Assembly (NCBI GenBank): GCA_023091735.1
Contig: JALKBU010000070.1
Span: 31,013 to 95,012 of the forward strand
Direction of reading: 5' to 3'
Length of the DNA stretch: 64,000 nt
DNA from: Trichomonas tenax
Taxonomy: Eukaryota > Parabasalia > Trichomonadida > Trichomonadidae
A program made the position numbers and the translations under genes. Of this stretch, positions 9,988 through 21,300 are shown piece after piece. The notes below the pieces were generated by a model. It was not told where the DNA came from, did no database searches, and was given only the letters and a program-made list of their open reading frames with translations. Each line of letters begins with the position of its first letter. Within the stretch, counting starts at the first letter, position 1.

Positions 9988-11391
9988 ATGGAAGCTGTTG
10001 GTTTAATTTCAGCTGCTTCTTTCACAAAATTAGAGCGAAGGGTCGAAAGCATGGACTTCTGCGGTGTCCTAAAGACCCTCGTTTGCTTTTTATTGTCATT
10101 GATCGTGATTTTATTGATTGTTTTATTTGGGCCTCAATTTTTGAAGTCTGTGACTAAAGATGTATCTCTTGCGTCAATGGACTCATCAAAGAGAATGTAC
10201 AGCCTAAATATTTCAGGATTTTCTCGCTTAAACGGCTTCATCAGAACTGAAATCACATTCTATCGCGAAAGTACTCACAAAACTTCGTCAATAGTCGTCA
10301 TTAATGAGGATTATCTCGCTTACAACGGAAAATTGAAAGTTATTTCTGGGAAAAATTTCGATATGCAATTAAATCTCTCGTTTAATCAAAATCAGACTTT
10401 TTCAGAACCGATAGGAGTGCGCACAATACCATATGTTAACTTTGACATATTTAGAGCCAATTTTCATATCGATTATCAAGATGGAAATCCATTAAGTACA
10501 AAATTTTCGATAATTTACTCTGATTCAGCCTTCAGTATAATGTATATAGTATTGAGATGCATTTTATTCTTAATTTCGGTCATTATTTTCATTAAATTTC
10601 GAAAATTACAAATAACTCCTGAGACATCATCTATTTCTAACTGGCTCATCAGTGTTTTGATAATGTTTTCGACGCTTTCTACAAATATATTCTCATTATT
10701 CGATTACTTTACAGACAAATTTTACATAAAATTGATTGATGATTGCTTATCACAGGCTTTCATCTGCATAGCGCTGTTCTCCACGTTCTCGCACATATTC
10801 TTCGGCGAAAGGAGAAACGAATCTCCTTCAAAAACTGCCATTTATTATGCGATTCCATTTTTAGGTCTTTTCTTGATTCTTTCTGCAATTGATGTCTTGA
10901 AAATCCTCAGATATCAAGACGACATCGGCACTGTATCAATGGATAGACATTGGACTTATTCCTTCAGACTTTTCATGTTTGCGTTTTTCTTTTTCGTTCA
11001 TTTGATTCATTTTGGATATGAAACGATCAAAAGAAACGTCGGCGTCATGGAAAGTGACTCTTTTTCACATATCCTGTTGACAACCTTCTATCCTGTCTGT
11101 TTGGTGCTTGTTGAGAAATACATGAACAAATTCAGCGGATGGTTCGGAATGTCGATCTTTCTAACATCAATAACTTTCATTTATTCCGTTTTCTTCATGT
11201 TCTTTAACTGGCCTGTTGAGAGGGATATTATTATATCCGATGATATCGATGAAACACAGATGGATGAGCAAATACAAATGTTAGTTAATGATAACGAAAT
11301 TGAAGATGATGCAGTTAGATTAGAATCAATCCAAGAAGATTCACGGCCTTTAGATAACATTGTTATTCCAGATGAGGCCTTAGAAGTATAA
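9988..11391 (+). CDS. eight-helix membrane protein, GOST-like (Wntless/TMEM181 type)
   Basis: 467 residues. Hydrophobic segment 1 (about 28-48) is followed by a beta-rich, N-glycosylatable lumenal region (about 52-180) and then seven more helices (about 182-203, 217-238, 252-272, 285-303, 326-346, 359-376, 388-407). The C-terminal tail is acidic (MDEQIQMLVNDNEIEDDAV). One anchor, a lumenal beta domain, then a seven-helix bundle is the layout of Wntless and TMEM181, members of the GOLD-domain seven-transmembrane group that handle secretory cargo. I recognise topology and general character, not a decisive motif, so the family name is tentative. The start could also be Met22 (10051). The acidic tail faces the cytosol in this model and could carry sorting signals. 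Confidence 0.55.
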   Translation: MEAVGLISAASFTKLERRVESMDFCGVLKTLVCFLLSLIVILLIVLFGPQFLKSVTKDVSLASMDSSKRMYSLNISGFSRLNGFIRTEITFYRESTHKTSSIVVINEDYLAYNGKLKVISGKNFDMQLNLSFNQNQTFSEPIGVRTIPYVNFDIFRANFHIDYQDGNPLSTKFSIIYSDSAFSIMYIVLRCILFLISVIIFIKFRKLQITPETSSISNWLISVLIMFSTLSTNIFSLFDYFTDKFYIKLIDDCLSQAFICIALFSTFSHIFFGERRNESPSKTAIYYAIPFLGLFLILSAIDVLKILRYQDDIGTVSMDRHWTYSFRLFMFAFFFFVHLIHFGYETIKRNVGVMESDSFSHILLTTFYPVCLVLVEKYMNKFSGWFGMSIFLTSITFIYSVFFMFFNWPVERDIIISDDIDETQMDEQIQMLVNDNEIEDDAVRLESIQEDSRPLDNIVIPDEALEV

Positions 11392-11509
11392 TCATTGTTT
11401 TTTTGTATTGTTATTAAAAATAATTTCTAGTTTTACAATGTGAAAGCAATTGCTATTATATAGATTTTCGAAAAATATATTAATTTTTATGTTTATTATT
11501 TCATTATAA
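11392..11509 (+). promoter_or_regulatory. short intergenic region with TCATTA initiator-like motif
   Basis: 118 bp between two plus-strand genes. TCATTA lies at 11501-11506, four bases before ATG 11510, and fits the T. vaginalis initiator consensus TCA-Py-T/A that lies close to the start codon. This is a motif match only; no transcript data are available here. Confidence 0.5.
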
Positions 11510-12835
11510 ATGAATGAACATAAACAGATTTTGCGGACGAATCAAAACATTTTTATTTTCCATTTTATAACAGGGATGTTGTTCCTTGTTGGGGTAATTG
11601 ACTATATTTTCGATTGTGGAAGCCAATTACAGCCTTTTACGCCAGATGAAAATTGGAATTTGAAAAATCCTGAATGTAGGACCATAAGAGATTACAATTT
11701 AACATTCAAAGAAGGAACCATAACATTTTGGTCTCGCTCAAAGTCCAAAAATATGCTCGCACCCTACCAAATTTGGAGATTGTTCAGATTAGTTTATAAA
11801 GGACACTTTTTCAAGTCAGAAATACGATTCACAGAGTACTCGAAGCAATATTCGAAGAAAATGGACGAAAAAGACGTAATGTTCCTAGAATTTGATATCG
11901 ATCAAACAGGAAAATTCGATTATACACTTTACTGTTTGGATGAAGTCCTCGAAAACGGAAGCTTTGCGTTTCCTCTAAACAATATTTCGTTAGAACAAAG
12001 AGCTCATACTTTATTTTATCCAAATACGAGCTTAGCTCACGTTTGCATCAATGAATCACAAGAGATGGTATTTGCATATGCAAACGCGTCAGAATTAAGC
12101 GAAGTTAAAATATTATCGCGAAATGCTGAAATCCGTTCAAAATCAACCCCAAATTTATTGATATACTACGAGCGATTGCCTTCGTGTGTTCTTTTAGAGA
12201 GTGCTTCGATCAGATCTATTGATATAATGATGAATTTGTTACTTCCAGCTCATAGACTTTCAGCAACAAACTTTCCTGTTGCTCTGAACAATGTATCGAG
12301 TTCAGGTAGTACTATAAGCCATTTTGCAGAGCTTTTACTCAAAAGAAAATTTGATTACACATTTAATATCTCTCACCGAAGGTTTTGCTGGGTGGACTCA
12401 GTGAAATACAACTTCCATCTGACAATAGATGATCTCAACAAGACAGACTTCGATATTGTTAAAAATACAATATTTTCACAACAAATTGGCATAGAATTCA
12501 AATTTGTTACAAACATGCCATTGGAACAATTCAACTCACTGGGTTTAGGAATTCCTGCAGTATCTATCTACGGAAAGAGCTTCATTGAAAAAATAATTGA
12601 AATTCTGACTGCAAAGTATTATATTTACTTCGATGACGATACAGAAGGAGCTCTTGCTGGTTTTCTACCAGATGACAGTATGATATTCCTTGTTCCAAAG
12701 ACGCATGAAGTTGCCGGACAATTGATTCCATATTTCACTGATACTATCAAAATGATTGACAAAACCAAAAAGAAATATCATATTTCAACTGTTGATCAGC
12801 TCAAGAAAACCATTCTCAGTCATTTGAATGTTTGA
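11510..12835 (+). CDS. type II membrane protein, unassigned (possible glycosyltransferase)
   Basis: 441 residues. Residues about 14-34 form a single hydrophobic anchor right after a short basic N-terminus (MNEHKQILR), then a long lumenal or extracellular part with several N-x-S/T sites (NLTF, NGSF, NISL, NTSL, NESQ, NVSS). The C-terminal third alternates short beta-strand and helix segments (GIEFKFVTNMP, GLGIPAVSIYGKSF, YYIYFDDDTEGALAGFLPDD, MIFLVPKTHE). An N-terminal anchor with a lumenal alpha/beta domain suits a Golgi-type glycosyltransferase, possibly of the GT61 kind frequent in trichomonads, but I cannot point to catalytic residues. Treat it as a hypothetical membrane protein. It follows the GOST-like gene by 118 bp and has its own initiator-like motif. 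Confidence 0.6.
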   Translation: MNEHKQILRTNQNIFIFHFITGMLFLVGVIDYIFDCGSQLQPFTPDENWNLKNPECRTIRDYNLTFKEGTITFWSRSKSKNMLAPYQIWRLFRLVYKGHFFKSEIRFTEYSKQYSKKMDEKDVMFLEFDIDQTGKFDYTLYCLDEVLENGSFAFPLNNISLEQRAHTLFYPNTSLAHVCINESQEMVFAYANASELSEVKILSRNAEIRSKSTPNLLIYYERLPSCVLLESASIRSIDIMMNLLLPAHRLSATNFPVALNNVSSSGSTISHFAELLLKRKFDYTFNISHRRFCWVDSVKYNFHLTIDDLNKTDFDIVKNTIFSQQIGIEFKFVTNMPLEQFNSLGLGIPAVSIYGKSFIEKIIEILTAKYYIYFDDDTEGALAGFLPDDSMIFLVPKTHEVAGQLIPYFTDTIKMIDKTKKKYHISTVDQLKKTILSHLNV

Positions 12836-15800
12836 TTTTGGAATAAATGTTTTTATTATGTGTTTGTTCTTAAATTTCATCGCTGTTCGTTATAAAACAG
12901 ATTAATGAATTCAAAATATAAAAGCTACAATCATTAATCGTCTTCATTATTTTCAAAATAAATCCTTGTTCGTATTCGTCATACATCTCAAATAAAACGA
13001 GTTTAATTTCACACAGCAAATCTATGTTTATGTGGCTTTTGTTAAATACCTTTATATTAACCGGATATTTTCCAATTCCGGACAATATTTTGCTATTTAT
13101 CTAGCATATTCACATGGATATCAATACAAAGATTAAGCATAAACTAAGTTCTCAATGGGATCCTGATTTTTCTAGTTAATGGAATGTGATTAATGGAAAA
13201 ATTATACGAACAAGATTTGAATTTTCCAAACGAAACAAATAGAGTACCGTGTATACTATCTATCTTTGCATTTAACTGAATCCAATTTAATATTTTTCCC
13301 TTTATAAAATGGCTGATCAATCTGGTCGGACAATTTCCGATCCGTGCTAGATTTCCTGTGATATTTATAATTTCCCACTAAAGTTGTTCGTCTTGGATGA
13401 TTTAAAATTTAAAAATTATGCTTTTTCAAGCAGGAAAGGATTTTTAAAACAAATTCTGACAATTTTAATTTTTCTTTGATTTACATTTTATTCAAAGACT
13501 TCTCCTTGGGATGAAGGCAGCAGAATCAGTTTACCCAACAAATAAGTTATGGGGGCTCTAAGCTATTCATGGTTTCAATTATTCGTTCATATCCCTATGT
13601 TTATATTTTTTGGATTCGAAAATATCTCTAAAAACTATCTTTAACTACAGAACATTCCTTTTATTCACCAATGGTTATCAAATGAAAGCAGTAAATCAGT
13701 ACAATTACAATAATATATTAGCAGCATCATAAACTAATTGATTATAGTCATAATTTTTGAGTTTATACATTATAGTTATGAATTTCAATTCATATATCTT
13801 CACCACAAGTTTTAAAATCGTGTCTATCCCAAAATCGCCACAAGCTCCATTAAATCATTCAAGTGTCACTTTTAGTAGTAAAGCTCTCAATTTTTCGTGT
13901 ATCATAGACTTGTTATTTTCAAGATCCCTCTCGGCTATAGCATCAGCAGGACCTATATAGTATACCATATCAATATGGCCTTCTGGCTTAAAACTTTTCT
14001 GCGCCCCCCACTTCTATTTTGATTGGCATTTCGTTTAATTACATCCATTGGTAGTTATAATCGTATGAAGTATCAATGTAAATGTGGTTGAGGTATGATT
14101 GTGTTCCCAACACTTCATTTCACTTGACATTTCATATATTAGTGTTCGTGTGCTGTCTAATCTTTGAAAAGCGAGAAAACAACTTTATTTGTGATAAATG
14201 TATTATATCACATTGAAATTACCACCAAAACGTTAATTTTTAGATCTTATATCGAGATCTCAAAGATCTTATTGGTGAGTAGATTATGATATTGCGCGTA
14301 TAGATTTTTATAGAAGAATCAAAGAGGATGACCTCATATTGAACAAAAAAGAAGGCTGTTGCATTATCTTCACCAAAAGAAGTGTATCAACTCTAGGGGT
14401 CAGAAACAGATCAAACATGTATGGGCAAATATAACTCTTATTTGATGCCATACATAGTTGGAGTGTTAAACATATTATATCGTTTCATATTGTTCGTTAA
14501 TGTTTTGATATCAGCTTATTATTGAGTAAATAGCAATATTTATTATAAATATATCACATGCCAACAACATAGTAACATATTACAAATAATACATAATACA
14601 AGCTCCTAATTGAATAATCGTTCAGTATCTTAATTTATAAATACACGAAATCATTGCGGAGACGACAATATACATAGATGCATGCACATATTACATGCTT
14701 TTAATGTGATGCACCAACTTATACTCATAGCCTCCCAATGAATATTCTGAAATTATTGATTAATAGAAATAAAGTATTCAAAAATAAAAACGATGGAAAA
14801 ATAATTAGCAGCATATATACTATTTTATTAATGTAAACAGTGTCAAATAAATTGTGAAAAAACGTAACTTTTAACCTTATCCATTTTTAAAATATGGTTT
14901 ATTATAACATTTGCATAATGGTAATGCTAATTTTGCCAATTTTGGTCGCTAAAAACCAAATTTGAGAGTTAAAACACTTCTTCACCAAACCTTAGGAGAT
15001 AAGGTTCTTTTCGATACGAAATATAACAACCTATGTGAAAGAGATCACATCTTCATAGAGATTCAAGCTCAAAAACAAATTTTTAAGACTCTTGAAATTT
15101 TAAACCTCGAGATTCAAGGTTCTAAATCATATCAACAAAGAGAAAATCGAATACTAAAGCTAAGCAAACCATCAAAGCTTGATGATACGACTTACTGCAT
15201 TGAGATTCGTTACACATTTGGAATTAAATGATGCGGAGCAATTTTCCACAATAAACATAGCCCAAAGAATCATTTCGCACGTGATTTTATCCTATCTAAC
15301 CTTGACATTTTTCAGCAATTAATTTATAGTTCGGTATGACCCATTTTAGACAGCGATTCCAAATACGAACAATCGAAAGCACTAATTATACAATGTGACG
15401 ACTTGGACAAAGTTAACAAATCACGAACAGTTTTTTTTATTTTGACTTTCCATCAATTTTTTTATTCCAAAGATATTTTAAACATAGACATAAAAACATC
15501 ACAGGAATCCAAATCTGCGTCAAATAACTCATTTTGAGTTTTAGATTCCAATGTTTCCACAACAAGCAGATTCTGAAACTAAAAGGATAGATTATATTCC
15601 GTCAGTAAAGGCTGTGAACAAAAGTCAGTAAATGCCAAACTTTTTGAGTTAGAAATTATGCAAAAAATTGAGGGCAATATAAACTTCACAAATTTTTATT
15701 AATCAATAATATACGTTGCTAAACATAATTCTCCATAAATAATTTTCCATTCAAATTTTTGACTGGAGAATATTTCTTAAAATCACAATGTTTCAATATT

Positions 15801-16139
15801 TTAAAAAAACGTTTCCTAAAGCACGTTAAAAATTAGTTTCTGATTGTATTGGCTTTAAAATTCACATCTATAAATGATATGATAGCCAAATAATTGATCA
15901 GAAAGCTTAATAAATTAGGTTAAAGAATCATCGTTATATTTAATGTCAATCTGAAATAGTGAGGAAATAGCTGGGAAATTTAAATCATTACTTCTCAATT
16001 GATTTAAAAGCATCATTCAATTATTGAATGCATTGTAATTTTTTTGAGAGACAATCAATTTTTCATTTGCTGTATCATTACAATATAATTTCCGAAATAA
16101 TTTTCCAAAAGGTGAAATAATTTTTCATTTTACGACATA
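12836..16139. other. 3.3-kb gene-poor region
   Basis: No intact gene is supportable. AT-rich sequence with scattered short frames, none beginning with ATG and having coding character. One stretch on the minus strand at 13757-14005 looks like a decayed coding fragment (listed separately). A 90-codon open stretch at 14962-15231 on the plus strand starts only with TTG and matches nothing I know. TCATTT at 16125-16130 precedes the next gene by 10 bp. Confidence 0.45.
13757..14005 (-). pseudogene. possible decayed coding fragment
   Basis: Minus-strand translation gives a protein-like stretch: SFKPEGHIDMVYYIGPADA, then ERDLENNKSMIHEKLRALLL, one TGA, then FNGACGDFGIDTILKLVVK. Residue composition is balanced, unlike random AT-rich translation, and the stretch is bounded by stops with no start codon. 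I do not recognise the family. A GC-rich string (CTGCGCCCCCC on the plus strand) sits at its upstream end and recurs near 37560. A chance open frame is possible. Confidence 0.3.
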
Positions 16140-17915
16140 ATGATGATTTTCGTTTGTTTGCTTAATTTTGCTCTCTTCAAACGAGGCGCATCACCACTGA
16201 ACAAAGATGTGGCTGCTGTAGAAAATTCGAATAGAGCTTTTGAAGCAAATAAAAATCATCTGTCCAAAAACTTTATAAGGAATGATAACTCAAGACTACA
16301 AAATAACGCAATCGTGGATGATCTCTCTTTAGGGACCCTATCAAAAGTTCAAAATAACAACCTTGAAAAAGTTTATAAATTCCATCGTTCTGAAATCAAC
16401 AAAGATTTGTCTGACTTGGATACAGATGACCATGGAAAAGATGTTCTTGAATCTTATGCTCATCACCAACTTAACGATGAAAATATTGATGAAAATATTT
16501 TACAGAATCCTACATCAAAGGATGGCAAACCCGTCGGCAAACTGTCAGAACTCAAAGAAGCTATCAAATTAGTCCAAAATATCGAACTTTTGCAAGAGCC
16601 TGATGCTGTAGTTGAGTCTTCAACGTCAACTACGGACGAAAACAGTTCAACTACTACCACCGAAGAAGAGACGATAACCACCACTGAAGAAGAGTCTTCC
16701 ACCACAAATTCCGAAGACGAATCATCAACATCAACCACAGAAACAGAAGAATCATCATCCACCACAACAGAGGAAGAATCTACTTCAACAACAGAGGAAG
16801 AATCCTCTTCAACAACAACAGAGGAAGAATCCTCTACAACAACAACAGAGGAAGAATCTACTTCAACAACAACAGAGGAAGAATCTACTTCAACAACAAC
16901 AGAAGAAGAATCATCTACAACAACAACAACAGAGGAAGAATCCTCTTCAACAACAACAGAAGAAGAATCATCTACAACAACAACAACAGAGGAAGAATCC
17001 TCTTCAACAACAACAGAAGAAGAATCCTCTACAACAACAACAGAGGAAGAGTCTACTTCAACAACAACAGAAGAAGAATCCTCTACAACAACAACAGAGG
17101 AAGAATCTACTTCAACAACAACAGAAGAAGAATCATCTACAACAACAACAACAGAGGAAGAATCCTCTACAACAACAACAGAGGAAGAGTCTACTTCAAC
17201 AACAACAGAAGAAGAATCCTCTACAACAACAACAACAGAGGAAGAATCCTCTTCAACAACAACAGAAGAAGAATCCTCTACAACAACAACAGAGGAAGAG
17301 TCTACTTCAACAACAACAGAAGAAGAATCCTCTACAACAACAACAACAGAGGAAGAATCCTCTTCAACAGCAACAGAAGAAGAATCCTCTTCAACAACAA
17401 CAGAAGAAGAATCATCTACAACAACAACAGAAGAAGAATCATCTACAACAACAACAGAGGAAGAATCCTCTACAACAACAACAGAGGAAGAATCTACATC
17501 AACAGCAACAGAAGAAGAGTCTACTTCAACAGCAACACAAGAAGAATCCTCTACAACTACCACAACGGAAGAGGAGTCTTCTACGACAACAGAAGTAAAG
17601 TCAACAGAAGAAAATGATCCAAAATTACAAAACAGCAATAATTCAGGTGGGTTCCTCAAGAAGAATTGGTGGATTTGGATAGTTATCGGCCTCATTGTTC
17701 TTATCATCATTATAGTAATTATTGTATTACTCACAAAGAAGAAGAGACCTGATGAGTATCACTCTGAGGAAATTGACTTCGACAAATATCACGATGATAA
17801 AGAGATGCCACAAGAAACAACAAACTATGCTGACCTTCTCAGTGATGATGCAGCAAATATAACAGATGATTCCGGCCCACTCATCGATACTACGCCAAAC
17901 GAAATCTGGCTTTAA
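16140..17915 (+). CDS. mucin-like surface protein with Thr/Ser/Glu repeats
   Basis: 591 residues with type I surface-protein architecture. The N-terminus MMIFVCLLNFALF is hydrophobic and signal-like. A charged, non-repetitive ectodomain follows (about 20-160). A long low-complexity stalk of repeated units such as STTTTEEESS and TSTTTEEE runs from about 160 to 495. Then come one helix (WWIWIVIGLIVLIIIIV, about 507-531), a KKKR stop-transfer and a ~55-residue acidic tail. Thr/Ser density suggests heavy O-glycosylation, and the Glu triplets would make a stiff acidic rod at the cell surface. No enzymatic domain is seen. Start ATG 16140 has a TCATTT motif 10 bases upstream. The repeat is stop-free in the antisense frame too, which produces a large spurious minus-strand frame. 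Confidence 0.75.
   Translation: MMIFVCLLNFALFKRGASPLNKDVAAVENSNRAFEANKNHLSKNFIRNDNSRLQNNAIVDDLSLGTLSKVQNNNLEKVYKFHRSEINKDLSDLDTDDHGKDVLESYAHHQLNDENIDENILQNPTSKDGKPVGKLSELKEAIKLVQNIELLQEPDAVVESSTSTTDENSSTTTTEEETITTTEEESSTTNSEDESSTSTTETEESSSTTTEEESTSTTEEESSSTTTEEESSTTTTEEESTSTTTEEESTSTTTEEESSTTTTTEEESSSTTTEEESSTTTTTEEESSSTTTEEESSTTTTEEESTSTTTEEESSTTTTEEESTSTTTEEESSTTTTTEEESSTTTTEEESTSTTTEEESSTTTTTEEESSSTTTEEESSTTTTEEESTSTTTEEESSTTTTTEEESSSTATEEESSSTTTEEESSTTTTEEESSTTTTEEESSTTTTEEESTSTATEEESTSTATQEESSTTTTTEEESSTTTEVKSTEENDPKLQNSNNSGGFLKKNWWIWIVIGLIVLIIIIVIIVLLTKKKRPDEYHSEEIDFDKYHDDKEMPQETTNYADLLSDDAANITDDSGPLIDTTPNEIWL
16735..17590 (+). repeat. minisatellite encoding (S/T)TTTEEE units
   Basis: In-frame tandem repeat inside the surface-protein gene. 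The unit is about 27-33 bp of ACAACAACAGAGGAAGAATC type, alternating TCCTCT, TCATCT and TCTACT serine/threonine blocks. Variable numbers of ACA triplets change unit length by 3 bp without breaking frame. Higher-order units of about 57-60 bp are visible, implying expansion by unequal exchange and probable length variation between strains. Confidence 0.85.
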
Positions 17916-18187
17916 TTAATCATATAAAATATCTTTCACTAAACATTACTATTTATGATTTTAGTACTTGAAATTTGATATGAATTATCAGTTTTTAATC
18001 AGAGATCACTAAAATACCATGGACTCACTGAGCGTTAGTGATTTATCACAAAAAAAGTTGTATGCCTTATTATTTCTTCAGATTCGTGATAATGTCCGAA
18101 TTCAAAATAAACAGCATGTTTAAGCAAACGAGTCCCGAGAAATCATAACCTTTGTTGTAATTTTAATCAGGCATGTAAAATAATAAA
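17916..18187. other. 3' spacer of the surface-protein gene
   Basis: AT-rich and without coding content. It contains a short imperfect dyad around 18026-18052 (CACTGAGCGTTAGTG), which could be a 3'-end or transcription feature. Nothing else is recognised. Confidence 0.35.
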
Positions 18188-18320
18188 ATGTGACAATACT
18201 CAACAAAAGTGAGAACAATTTTAATAAAAGTGACATTTGATATCGAAACGTGACAATTTTACAACTAATATGTGACGATTAAATAAAAATGTGACATCCT
18301 CAAATAAAATTGACAAATAA
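18188..18320 (+). promoter_or_regulatory. cluster of GTGACA motifs upstream of TKL kinase
   Basis: Within about 130 bp directly before ATG 18338 the motif appears as TGTGACAATA, AAAGTGAGAAC, AAAAGTGACATT, AACGTGACAATT, ATGTGACGATT, ATGTGACATCC and a final ATTGACAAAT, spaced roughly every 20 bp. Tandem, same-orientation near-copies suggest an array of binding sites. The motif recurs singly upstream of other genes in the window. A regulatory role is inferred. Confidence 0.5.
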
Positions 18321-18337
18321 AAAAATTTACTAAATTT

Positions 18338-21300
18338 ATGGAACCCTGTCGATATATACCTGATTTGATAGATTCTATCAGGCAAATCAACGAGACCATC
18401 TCCAATGTCGTCGTTTACAAGAAGGAGGTAATTCTACTTCGCACGTGGCTTGGAAGATTGTCGCAATTATTCGAATCGTGCACATTAATTCGTAAACAAC
18501 GCGCTCTGTTCGAGGAACAAGAGGCACTGAAGTCAGTCCACGACAATTTGAACACGCTTATGAACACAATCAAATTATTAACAGAGGGCGTGTGGATTAC
18601 TATCGCTTTCAAATGGCACGCAGTAGAACCGACGAATTCCATGCTAGCGACAACTGCAGCAATAAAAAGCGCATGCATCGAATTAGACATAAATATTGAA
18701 AATTACGAACCAACGCCTTCAGATTACACAGAAGATTACCACGAAATTTACCACGTTCTCGCTCCTGCACAAAATACGACGCCAGGAATCAAAGATAGAC
18801 TTAAATCAATCGTGAAATTTTTGGAAGAACACAATTTGCCAAAGGCAACAGCGGTCCAGGACAGCATTATTGCTGAGATATTTAGCCATATCAAGGAATT
18901 CGAGGTTGATAGACAGGATTTTTCAACACGTGAACAAATCGGAACTGGTGCCACAGGAAATGTGTTTAAAGCCGTACAGATATCAACAAACAAAGTTGTT
19001 GCAATTAAACAATTGAATAACATGGATCTCACGGAACCAGAAATCGAATGCTTAAAGCGAGAACTCGCAATTTTGTCATCACTTCATCATCCTTATTTAA
19101 TTGAGTTCGTTGGTGCGACATCATCTCCTCCGTATTGGATCATCACTGAATTCATGGACAATGGGTCTTTATACAGTTGTTTGAGAGATAGAAGATTAAA
19201 TCCGACAGATATTACAAAAATTGCTTATCAATCTGCGTGCGGTATTGCGTATCTCCACTCTAAGAATGTTATCCACAGAGATCTTAAAACGCTAAATGTT
19301 TTAGTTTCTCAAAACAATGAAGCGAGAGTTTGCGATTTTGGTATCTCCAGGAGCATTGATTCTCAGATAATGACTGGTTTAGTTGGTACTTACAACTATA
19401 TGGCTCCAGAAGTTATATCTCGTGCAAAATACACGTTAAAGGCCGACACATTCTCATTTGGTATGATGCTTTGGGAAATGCTCACTTCTCAGGTTCCATT
19501 TTCATATTTTGCCAATTCATATCAAATTGGAGATTTAATTGTCAAAGGACAACGTCCTGAATTCCCAAGGAACACTCCTCCACAACTTAAGGACCTTATT
19601 GAGAGTTGCTGGGCACAAGATCCAGAACAGAGACCAACATTCGAGCAAATTAAATCAATTTTCATTCGCTCGAGAATTGCTTTTCCAGGATCAGACCTGA
19701 ACAAGCTTGCCAAGTTCTATGAGAGAGCGCAGGCACAGGGTGATTACGAAGATCCTGCAATCAAGTCAACAAGAAAGGCAACACTCATGAACATTAGTTT
19801 AGACAAACCAAAGACAATTGATGACATCATTATTTCGCTCATTGCTGATCCAACGAATTCCACAATTCCTGATTTAATCAGATCTGAAGTTTTAGCCAAC
19901 AAACCAGAGATTATCCCGAAGCTACAGCAAAAACATTTCGTTGCGAAGTGCGCTTCATCTCTTTACAAGTTCTCTGAAGCTGATGTCATCTGCTATGCAT
20001 TGATTAAAGTTATGGACAGCACGAACTGCATTGCTGAGTTTGTTAATGCAGGTGGTATCAATTCTTTAATTCAACTCATGGAGCAAAACAATGCAAAGTT
20101 TGCTGATGCAATTTCAAAGTTGATTGTTTATATTTCACCATCTGTTCAGCCATCATCTGCTTTGCAGTTGTTCCAGAAGTGCCTCGAGAAGAAATACTAC
20201 GAAACTGCTTGCATTATCATGGAAGCTAAGCCAGATGTTGACTACAAGGATTTATTAGAACTGTACAAATATGATTTGCTGAGCGGCCCTCAAATGAAGT
20301 ACAGAGGAAAGTTATTCCACATTTATGTCACAATGTGCGGATTCTCACCAGACTTGGCAAAGCACATCAATGTTGATTTGGTTGTTTCCAATGCGAGTGT
20401 TGATTTCGCTCAAAACATCTGCAGAATTGATGAATTTAAGAACTCTCTTAGACAAAGTGATATCGTTTACCTTATCAAAGCAATCAATGATAAGAAGAAT
20501 ACACCAGATATGAAGAATGCTGCTGCAGTTATCATCTCAGTTTTACCACTTAAAGTCCTCGAAATTCTTGCAGACAGGAAGCAGTTCATTGACAACATAT
20601 TCTCACTGACACATATCGAAACAGCAGGAAAACTTATGTTCAGGTTGTGCCAATTCCCAGGAGCTTCTAAGTATATCCTCCAAAACAAGGCTTATCTTCA
20701 GCAAAACATTGGCACACCATCGATCTTATCATTGTTTATCAGACTTGGAGCATTTTTCCCATCTCTTGTTATCAGTGAAGGATATGCAGTCGATAAAGCT
20801 TTGAGTTTGCTGAAGCACAAAGTTCCTCAACTTCCCGAAGTTTGCTTGAGAATTCTTGGTATTCTCAGCTCGGCACCGCAATTCCTTCCATGCTGTGAAA
20901 ATGTTGCTGAGACATTATTTACTTTGCTGCAGATTGGTGCTCTCAGCCAGTTGGAAACAACTCTTGCTGTCGGCTGTTTGTACAATATCTCCGAATTGTC
21001 ACCATTCAAGAAACTTGCTCCACAAGTCCTATCACTTGCAGAAACAAACTCAGACTACGCCGGTCTTGTTTTCAGAATTGTTTCTAGATGCCCACTTCCA
21101 CGTGCAAATATTGGCATCTCTGGAAGAATTCTTGACTTAGTTATTCACTTCTTAGCTGGTGAAGATAAATATGGAAGTGTTGCTGCTTGCGAGATCTTGA
21201 TGAAGATGGCACAGAACCCAGATTATATGCGTGCTGTTGAAATGTCTTCTGTTTCTTCGAAGCTTAATAGTGCGATGTCGAAGGAATGCGGAATTGACTT

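Noticed and set aside
12870..13085. 71-codon minus-strand frame
   Set aside because: First codon is TTG, no family, composition like AT-rich noise.
14962..15231. 90-codon plus-strand frame
   Set aside because: No ATG; unrecognised. It may be a fragment, but I cannot support a gene.
16463..17734. 423-codon minus-strand open frame (Val/Ser/Asp repeats)
   Set aside because: Antisense shadow of the ACA/GAA-rich repeat coding for the Thr/Ser/Glu stalk; no start context or domain.
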